Part shown: piece by piece, positions 58,073-64,000 of the stretch
Numbering within the stretch: the first letter of the stretch is position 1
Layout: each line of letters starts with the position of its first letter
Assembly (NCBI GenBank): GCA_027038555.1
Contig: JALVVX010000025.1
Coordinates: 26,954-90,953, forward strand
Origin: Nautiliaceae bacterium
GTDB taxonomy: Bacteria; Campylobacterota; Campylobacteria; Campylobacterales; Nautiliaceae
Reading direction: 5' to 3'
DNA: 64,000 nucleotides
Notes under the pieces: model-generated
What the model saw: only the letters and a program-made list of their open reading frames with translations
Told to the model about the DNA's origin: nothing
The model's database searches: none
Made by a program: the position numbers and the translations under genes

Positions 58073-60157
58073 TTATCCATTTTTTTTCATTTGCCATTCA
58101 TCTGAAATTTTTTGCCAATTTACTTTTCGTTCCTCTTTATTAATCCATATGTCCCAAAAATTTGAATCATGAGAATGAGGCTGGTGTTCCTTTTTAAGTT
58201 CATTCATCTCTACTAAAATCGGAATAGGAGATGCCCATCCTAATAATATTGCTTTTTTTGTTGGCAATATTGGTAATTCATTTAATAATCCTCCTAAACT
58301 ATCCGGAACAAGCTTCTTAATCAATTCTTGATCTTTATCATTAACAATTCTATGTAATAAAAATGTGTTACATTGTGAAAGTATTGTTGAAGAAAGTTCG
58401 GAAGGTCTTTGTGATGAAAGCATTAACCCAAGTCCAAACTTCCTCCCTTCTTTGGCTATTTTTTCAAAAGATTCAGTACATAATCTTGCTGGAGAAAAAC
58501 TTCCATCATCGTAGTATCTGCCAATAAAATTATGTGCTTCTTCCATAACGATAACTGTAGGCAAAATTTCACCATTTAATCTACGATATCTTTGTAATGC
58601 TTCAAAAATAATTCTTGAAATAACTGCTACAACTATATGTAAAATCTCTTGTGGTACTATTGAAAGATCTATAACAGCAATCTCTCCATTCTCAGCATTA
58701 TTTTTGCCAATATAAGTCTCTAACCATGTTACTAAATTTATATCTTCATCCGTAGATATTATAGAACTCATCCTACTGTCTGCTAAAATAGTTCTTATTC
58801 TCATAATCATAAAATCCAAATATTGTTGAATATTTTGTTCTTGGGAAAGTTTTTCAAGGTGATTAGGAAGTTCTTCTCCAAGAAAGGGTACTGGTGAATC
58901 TTCATTCGGTCCTTCTAAAAGTGTCATTCCTCCAATGTTTGACAAAAATTCTTTAAGAGTTTCAACAACTTTTTCCAATTGTTCTTTTTCAAAATTTTCA
59001 TAATATTCTATTATTTTACCATCTTGCTCAAATGATTTGTGTTTACTATTTGCAATATTTTCAATTTTTTTTGCAGTTTTTAACAATAGCTCTTTTAATT
59101 GATCATCATTAACTTTTTCCGCATCATTTTTTGCATCTTGAATAATACTTTGAAGTTTTTTTCCAAATTCATTTTTTCCAGCCTTTCCTTTAAATGCTGA
59201 AATTCCTTTTGCTAAATCATTTTTTATTTCAATTAAACAACTCGAATAATATCTTCTAATACGCAACTGTTCATCACTTTCATCTTGAAAATAACCGCTA
59301 CGTAACTCTCTCAAAGCTCTCCTCAAAAGTGGACGTTGTGTTTTTCCTGTTGCCTGTGAAACAGCAGACCATTCGTAACTATTCCAAAGCCAAATTGGTA
59401 CTCTTAATTGTTCAAATTCACTTTTATCTTCTGGCATAACTTTAAATTTTCTAACTTGTGACGCAATATCATCAAAAGTATTTGTATATTCCCCATTTGG
59501 ATCCAAAACAATAAATCTGATATTTGGATTTTTATCTTTTTTTATATTGTATTTGCTTGCCGCCGATATAGACCATCTAATCAATCCAGCTACCGAACAT
59601 GACTTACCACTACCAGTATTGCCAAGTACTGCTATATGACGCCCAAATAATTTATTAGGATTGACATATACAGGTGCATTGCCGGCCAAAGGTGAAGTTC
59701 CAATTTTTATGACGGCTTGTTCATCTTTGTTTTCTACAATCGCCTTTAGCTGTTCTTGAGTAGGTAATATAACTACATCTCCAACAGATGGATAATTATA
59801 GACTCCTCTTTCAATTGAATAACCTTCTTCATTATATCTAAGTATTCCTAACGGATTAACTGACATTTTTCTTGATGGATAAGGTAAATCTACTAAATCA
59901 TTGTGACCTTTTGTAAAAATACTCTTTGCTTGATCAACTCCAATCCAGGAAATAATACCCACTACAGCGCCAGTTTCATTTGGAATCAATACAAATCCAT
60001 TTATTTTAGGAAATAAAATAGGTATCCCTGTATTAAGTGCTGTATTTTTTGGAGTATTATCATTAAGTATTACACGAATTTCCTTTGGTGACACAAACTC
60101 TATAGTTCCTATTGTTAAATCCCTTAGTTGTTGAAAATTCGGATTACTACTCTTCAT
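58073..60157 (-). CDS. herA: HerA-type helicase/translocase of a SIR2-HerA defence pair
   Basis: A 694-residue FtsK/HerA-family ATPase. The N-terminal HAS-barrel has IGTIEFVSPKEIRVIL. Walker A GNTGSGKS is near residue 178, RFIVLDPNGEYTN follows, and the Walker B-like VIVMEEAHNFIGRY is near 537. GLGLMLSSQRPSELSSTILSQCNTF is the sensor region. HerA proteins form hexamers; paired with a SIR2 nuclease or NADase they act against phage. It overlaps the SIR2 gene by 11 bases. Confidence 0.9.
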   Translation of the reverse strand: MKSSNPNFQQLRDLTIGTIEFVSPKEIRVILNDNTPKNTALNTGIPILFPKINGFVLIPNETGAVVGIISWIGVDQAKSIFTKGHNDLVDLPYPSRKMSVNPLGILRYNEEGYSIERGVYNYPSVGDVVILPTQEQLKAIVENKDEQAVIKIGTSPLAGNAPVYVNPNKLFGRHIAVLGNTGSGKSCSVAGLIRWSISAASKYNIKKDKNPNIRFIVLDPNGEYTNTFDDIASQVRKFKVMPEDKSEFEQLRVPIWLWNSYEWSAVSQATGKTQRPLLRRALRELRSGYFQDESDEQLRIRRYYSSCLIEIKNDLAKGISAFKGKAGKNEFGKKLQSIIQDAKNDAEKVNDDQLKELLLKTAKKIENIANSKHKSFEQDGKIIEYYENFEKEQLEKVVETLKEFLSNIGGMTLLEGPNEDSPVPFLGEELPNHLEKLSQEQNIQQYLDFMIMRIRTILADSRMSSIISTDEDINLVTWLETYIGKNNAENGEIAVIDLSIVPQEILHIVVAVISRIIFEALQRYRRLNGEILPTVIVMEEAHNFIGRYYDDGSFSPARLCTESFEKIAKEGRKFGLGLMLSSQRPSELSSTILSQCNTFLLHRIVNDKDQELIKKLVPDSLGGLLNELPILPTKKAILLGWASPIPILVEMNELKKEHQPHSHDSNFWDIWINKEERKVNWQKISDEWQMKKNG

Positions 60158-61448
60158 TTTCGGAACCTTTATCGTTTGATTGTTCTAAATCACCACGATT
60201 CATACGAATTTTTTGTTCTCTCATTGTAATTCTATCTATGGCAGCCTTTGGAAGATAATGATCTACTAATTTTTCCAAATTACCAAAATGATTTCCGATC
60301 AACAAAGAAATTTGAGAAGGATTAACATCATTTAGAAATCTTTCAATTCTTCCAGATGCATTGTCAAATGAAATAATCAACAAATGTGTTGAAGGAATTA
60401 AAAGCATATCTTTGATAAAACGATTGATATGTGAATCCCCAAAACCATATCCAAAAGTAATTAAAACACTGTTAGGACGACATATTGCAGTTGAAAAATC
60501 TCGAAATAGTTCAGAATAAGGATAATAGGCAGTCTCTATACCTTTAAAAGAATTAGGATAGATAACTGTATGTTCAAAAGGAGATTTCATAACATCCGGG
60601 TGTTTTTCATTTGCCCCAAAAGGTAATGAAGTTTTTAAAATTCTATCGTTATCAAATTTCCAATCAATTGAACCATGTAGTTTTGTAAACCTTATAACCC
60701 CTTCAACATATCTCGGTTCACCACGAATTCCCGGAGGATTATAGTGATAATCTAATTCAAGACCGCTTCTAAAAACCGGCAATATTTTTCCAATAAATCT
60801 ATCTAATATTAAAATCCCAGCTTCATCACACCCGTACTCCAAAAATCTATCATAATTCGTCGTAAAGAGATGAAATCTATCACGAGTAGCAGTTCGACTT
60901 GAAAAACTTATCAAAAAAGATTTTAGATATTTTAATGCTTTAGTTGCTTTATCATCATTCGCAATAATTTTTTGATAAAATTTCTTTTCGGTTTTAAGAA
61001 CATTTTTTATAAATTTATTTAAATTTTCATTTATTTCTTTCTCCAGTTCCTTTGCTTTATCAGAATTAAATATTTTCAAACCTTGTAAAAGTTCTATCGC
61101 AATACGAAAATCATCCTCCAAATTTGCAGAACCTCTATTTAAATCTTTTGCTTCTTTTTCTGCAAAATTTTTGATTTCTTCACCAAAAGTATTAAACTCA
61201 ACTCTATCCATTCCTTGAGAATCTATATTTGACATATGAGCAAGACCCGTAGTTAATCCTGTACCAACAAGTAAAGAGAGATGTTCACTCTGAAAAAGAG
61301 CAGCAAGCCATGGTTCAATTATATTTCTATATTTTTTAGTATCTATTTCTATATCATTTTCTCTTTGAAATTCTTCTATATCCTCTGATGGATAATAAAT
61401 TTCATTACTTATTTTAACAATATGGTTTTTCGTCCAATCAATGGTCAT
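60147..61448 (-). CDS. SIR2-like NADase of a SIR2-HerA defence pair
   Basis: A 433-residue SIR2-fold protein. The NAD-binding LVGTGLTTG is near residue 60, TTNYDRFLE near 193, KLHGSIDW near 255 with the catalytic His, and ITFGYGFGDSHINRF near 328 with the conserved Gly and Asn. ATG at 61448 follows AAAGGAAA; an upstream in-frame start lacks a site. In known SIR2-HerA systems the SIR2 subunit depletes NAD+ on infection. It lies beside a tRNA and integrase remnants. Confidence 0.9.
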   Translation of the reverse strand: MTIDWTKNHIVKISNEIYYPSEDIEEFQRENDIEIDTKKYRNIIEPWLAALFQSEHLSLLVGTGLTTGLAHMSNIDSQGMDRVEFNTFGEEIKNFAEKEAKDLNRGSANLEDDFRIAIELLQGLKIFNSDKAKELEKEINENLNKFIKNVLKTEKKFYQKIIANDDKATKALKYLKSFLISFSSRTATRDRFHLFTTNYDRFLEYGCDEAGILILDRFIGKILPVFRSGLELDYHYNPPGIRGEPRYVEGVIRFTKLHGSIDWKFDNDRILKTSLPFGANEKHPDVMKSPFEHTVIYPNSFKGIETAYYPYSELFRDFSTAICRPNSVLITFGYGFGDSHINRFIKDMLLIPSTHLLIISFDNASGRIERFLNDVNPSQISLLIGNHFGNLEKLVDHYLPKAAIDRITMREQKIRMNRGDLEQSNDKGSENEE

Positions 61449-61666
61449 TTTTTTCCTTTCAAAAATTTTTTTATTATAAATCCCTAATATCAATTTTTGT
61501 GTCTTATTTATTATCATAAGAACATTTTTTAGTAAAATTAAACACCAAATATCATTTAATTCCTTTGGACAGTATTGCTTTATAAACTACCTAGTTTTTT
61601 TGAAATAATTTTAGAACAATCACCAAAAGATTTTAAGTTCTCTTCCCATTATATATATTCATGTAT

Positions 61667-61707
61667 CTAGCATTTTCTACTATTTAGCTCAGTCACAATA
61701 TATAGTC
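61667..61707 (-). pseudogene. Second, more decayed integrase-like fragment
   Basis: On the minus strand this stretch can be read as LYIVTELNSRKC followed by a stop and is alignable with the LYIIIESNC segment of the fragment at 61733-61864. The two are 66-69 bases apart. It looks like a duplicated, more decayed copy. Confidence 0.4.
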
Positions 61708-61732
61708 TCAGACTCATTTTTTAATTTATTTA

Positions 61733-61864
61733 CTAAATAAATATTCTACAATTTGACTCAATTATAATATATAATCTTTTTCCATCACTGATTTTATATT
61801 TTTTGTCTTTTGGTTTAAGGTGCTTTATTTTAGTATCAGTTAGAGAGCTTACAATTCTTGCCAT
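61733..61864 (-). pseudogene. Truncated DUF4102-type tyrosine integrase
   Basis: A 43-codon frame starting ATG and ending TAG. MARIVSSLTDTKIKHLKPKD and KYKISDGKRLYI match the arm-binding N-terminus (DUF4102) of P4-family integrases, which is usually followed by a SAM-like domain and a catalytic domain. Both are missing, so it is a broken remnant. It lies 163 bases from the 3' end of tRNA-Ser(GGA) and points away from it, the normal placement for an integrase at a tRNA att site. Confidence 0.8.
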
Positions 61865-61890
61865 AATAAGCCTTTAATGTTTTTCAAATA

Positions 61891-61914
61891 TTTTACCGCA
61901 ATTTTTACCGCAAA
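61891..61914. repeat. 12-bp tandem repeat beside the integrase remnant
   Basis: TTTTACCGCAAT (61891-61902) and TTTTACCGCAAA (61903-61914) match at 11 of 12 positions. Candidate arm-type integrase sites near the tRNA side of the island. Confidence 0.7.
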
Positions 61915-62026
61915 ACAAGTTGGATTTTTATAAATCAAGATGGATTAAGTGAGACAAACAATTCTTTAAAAGTTCATATTTTAGGGGAGATTAATGGACA
62001 TTGATAAACTTGAAGAAATATTAATC

Positions 62027-62116
62027 TGGCGGAGAGTGTGGGATTCGAACCCACGGTGGGCGTTAACCCACACACGCGTTCCAGGCGTGCGCCTTCAACC
62101 ACTCGGCCAACTCTCC
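62027..62116 (-). tRNA. tRNA-Ser (GGA), probable integration site
   Basis: A 90-nt class II tRNA on the minus strand: acceptor GGAGAGT pairs with ACTCTCC, anticodon loop CTGGAAC gives GGA, a long variable arm (GTGGGTTAACGCCCAC) and encoded GCCA 3' end. Its 3' end faces the integrase remnant. It lies 17 bases downstream of mfd on the same strand. Confidence 0.95.
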
Positions 62117-62132
62117 TAAGAGCAAAATTATA

Positions 62133-64000
62133 TCAAGTTTTGAGCTTATTAAAAATAGTTTCAAGTATTACTTCGTCATCTTTTGCGGGGGCTTTAATAA
62201 TCTCTTTTTCCCCGTTTTCATAAAGAATGGTAATATTCTGCCCGAAATTTGAGATTGATTTTATGCCTTTATTTTGGGCTAAAACTTTTATTTTTATTTT
62301 ATCAATGAAATTTTGAGTTGGCTTATCAAGTTTTCCGAATCTGTCGACTATTTCTTTTTCTATTTCATACACCTCATCAAGATTTTTTGCCTTAGATAAT
62401 CTTTTATACAAATCAAGTCTAAGTCTATCCTCACTCACAACTTCATTCGAAATATAGGCATTGATATTGAGTTTTACCTCAACTTCGTTTTTTTCTTCTT
62501 TTTTGCCCAACATCTCTTTTAGAGTGTCTTCAAGCATTTTGATATAAAGGTTATATCCCACACCCTTAATCTGACCGGACTGCTGGGCCCCTACGATATT
62601 TCCTCCGCCTCTGATTTCCAAATCTTTCATTGCCAAGACCTGACCGCTTCCAAGGAAAGAATTTTCTTCAAGTGCAATAAGTCTTTTTTTGGCATCTTCG
62701 CTTAAATTTTCTTTATCTTTTACAAGAAAATAGGCATATCCTTCGTGTTTGCCCCTGCCTGCTCTTCCTCTTATCTGATGCAAATCTGCAATTCCGAATT
62801 TATCGGCATTTTCCACTATTACGGTATTTACGTTTGGTATGTGAATACCGCTTTCGACTATTGTGGTAGTAAGGGCTAAATCATATTTTCCGTTTATAAA
62901 ATCAACAAGTCCTTTTTCAATCTGAGCGGGAGTGAGTTTTGCGTGTAACACCAAGATTCTTAAATCGGGAAGTATGTTTTGAAGCTCTTTTTTCTTTTGC
63001 TCGATATATGCGATATTGTTATAGATATAAAAAACCTGCCCGCCTCTTCTGATTTCTCTTAAAATCGCTTCTTTTATCAAATTTTCATCCCACTCTTTTA
63101 CAAATGTTTTTGTCACTTTTTTGCCTTTTGGGGCCGTTTCAAGAGTGGATATCGATTTAATCTGGTTTAATGCCATATTAAGCGTTCTTGGTATAGGAGT
63201 TGCTGACATATAAAGCGTATGGATATTCTCTGCCATCTCTTTTAATTTTTCTTTTTGTTTTACTCCGAATTTATGCTCTTCATCGATTATCAAAAGTCCT
63301 AAATTTTTATATTCCACATTAAGCCCAGCGTGTGTTGAGATTAAAATATCAATATCTCCGTTTTTTACTTTCTCTAAAATTTCTTTTTTTTCTTTGCCTG
63401 TTGTGAATCTGTCAAGTTTTGCTATTTTTATGCCGGTATCTTTAAATCTCTCTTTAAAACTTTCAAAATGCTGATTCACCAAAATCGTAGTAGGAGCAAT
63501 AACTGCAACCTGATAGCCACTTTTTGCCACAATGTAGCTTGCCACCATTGCAACTTCCGTCTTACCAAAGCCCACATCTCCGCTTAGAAGTCTATCCATT
63601 ACTTTTGTTTTGAAATCGTTTATAATCTCTTCAATCGCCTTTTTCTGGTCCGGAGTATGGGTAAATGGAGCCTCTTTTATAAACTCTTCCACACCTTCAA
63701 AGTTTAATTTTATTGGCTCTATCACTTCTCTTTTTGCCGCAAGTTTTATAATATCTGCGGCTATTGCAAAAACTTTTTCTTTAACTTTAATTAACTTTTT
63801 AGCAAACGTTCCCTTACCAAGCCTGTCAAGTGTCGGGATAACGCCTCCCGGGGCAATGTATCTTTCTATTTTATCAAGATTTTCAACCGGCAAAAGAAGT
63901 TTGTCGTCATTTGCATACAAAATTTCGGCAAACTCTCCTGTTTTGCCAAGGACTTCCATTCTTTTTAGCCCGTTGAATTTCCCTATACCATGAGCTTCAT
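62133..64000 (-). CDS. mfd: Transcription-repair coupling factor Mfd, C-terminal part (cut by window end)
   Basis: The frame is open to the last base; 622 codons are visible. First comes the end of the RNA-polymerase-interacting domain (EAHGIGKFNGLKRMEVLG). The translocase follows: Walker A SGDVGFGKTEVA, LIIDEEHKFGVKQ, SATPIPRTLNMA, IVESGIHIPNVNT and the QIRGRAGRG motif. The C-terminal TRCF domain includes SNEVVSEDRLRLDLYKRLSK. The protein removes stalled RNA polymerase and recruits UvrA. Confidence 0.96.
   Translation of the reverse strand, partial: EAHGIGKFNGLKRMEVLGKTGEFAEILYANDDKLLLPVENLDKIERYIAPGGVIPTLDRLGKGTFAKKLIKVKEKVFAIAADIIKLAAKREVIEPIKLNFEGVEEFIKEAPFTHTPDQKKAIEEIINDFKTKVMDRLLSGDVGFGKTEVAMVASYIVAKSGYQVAVIAPTTILVNQHFESFKERFKDTGIKIAKLDRFTTGKEKKEILEKVKNGDIDILISTHAGLNVEYKNLGLLIIDEEHKFGVKQKEKLKEMAENIHTLYMSATPIPRTLNMALNQIKSISTLETAPKGKKVTKTFVKEWDENLIKEAILREIRRGGQVFYIYNNIAYIEQKKKELQNILPDLRILVLHAKLTPAQIEKGLVDFINGKYDLALTTTIVESGIHIPNVNTVIVENADKFGIADLHQIRGRAGRGKHEGYAYFLVKDKENLSEDAKKRLIALEENSFLGSGQVLAMKDLEIRGGGNIVGAQQSGQIKGVGYNLYIKMLEDTLKEMLGKKEEKNEVEVKLNINAYISNEVVSEDRLRLDLYKRLSKAKNLDEVYEIEKEIVDRFGKLDKPTQNFIDKIKIKVLAQNKGIKSISNFGQNITILYENGEKEIIKAPAKDDEVILETIFNKLKT

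Noticed and set aside
61993..62119. Plus-strand frame starting MDIDKLEEI and running through the tRNA
   Set aside because: It reads antisense through tRNA-Ser, giving the well-known WDSNPR artefact. The first 11 codons have a fair ribosome binding site but could only be a remnant.
62038..62223. Frame beginning GFEPTVG on the plus strand
   Set aside because: Antisense translation of the tRNA-Ser T-arm and the end of mfd; no independent support.

Overview
The window is an AT-rich, densely packed bacterial chromosome segment. Gene content and protein style point to a Campylobacterota (Epsilonproteobacteria) member of the hydrothermal Nautiliaceae type (Nautilia/Caminibacter/Lebetimonas-like). 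The reasons are the L21-L27-Obg-ProB-SmpB order, class Ia ribonucleotide reductase with an epsilon-style NrdA insert, Lys/Ile/Asn-rich proteins and a XerH-like recombinase. The lineage is inferred from gene style, not from a marker phylogeny. Several promoters here have a clear -35 as well as a -10 box.

Layout. 1-2.4 kb: the end of a Xer-type recombinase and three genes resembling a PilM/N/O (GspL/M-like) inner-membrane platform. 2.3-4.2 kb: flavoprotein, thioesterase, YraN. 4.3-10.1 kb (minus): a tightly overlapping run, recJ, cyclic-nucleotide-binding protein, mnmD, di-haem cytochrome c peroxidase, GGDEF-EAL protein. 10.2-19.4 kb: pyrG, rpsU, tsaD, a two-component system, a DUF255 thioredoxin-fold protein, a SagB-like oxidoreductase, a coiled-coil protein. 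19.5-24.9 kb: SRP RNA, MscS and ClC channels, MarC, an OmpA protein with calcium-type repeats, tRNA-Ser(GCU). 24.9-30.3 kb: an unrecognised two-gene pair fused by context to two NifX-like genes, then queD-queE-FAH-HepT-MNT-flavin reductase. 30.3-35.8 kb: YjbQ and nrdA-DUF3800-nrdB. 35.9-45.8 kb: feoAB, purT, glnB-amt, a nitrate/nitrite-type chemoreceptor, peroxiredoxin, GDPD. 44.6-57.5 kb: smpB-proB-obg-rpmA-rplU, ridA, patatin, groESL, a TRAP transporter, tRNA-Met, dnaX, moeA. 57.6-62.1 kb: a small integrative defence island at the 3' end of tRNA-Ser(GGA), with decayed integrase pieces plus a SIR2-HerA pair. 62.1-64 kb: mfd, cut by the window edge.

Most genes are housekeeping. The accessory signals are the SIR2-HerA island with its decayed DUF4102 integrase and 12-bp tandem repeats at both ends; a MNT-HepT toxin-antitoxin pair locked by overlaps into a biosynthetic operon; a DUF3800 gene placed between nrdA and nrdB and followed by a three-way-junction structure with two identical loops; and a four-gene operon of two unknown proteins and two NifX-like proteins behind a perfect consensus promoter.

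The most unusual large-scale pattern is a set of short degenerate tandem repeats. One family has a 7-bp period (GGAGAAT/TGAGAAT, purine strand on the coding strand) and sits at gene junctions, where it can supply a Shine-Dalgarno and an ATG. It also occurs once inside recJ, where it encodes about 24 extra residues right after the DHH motif. A second family has an 8-bp period (CYCATNNA) and fills three intergenic gaps.
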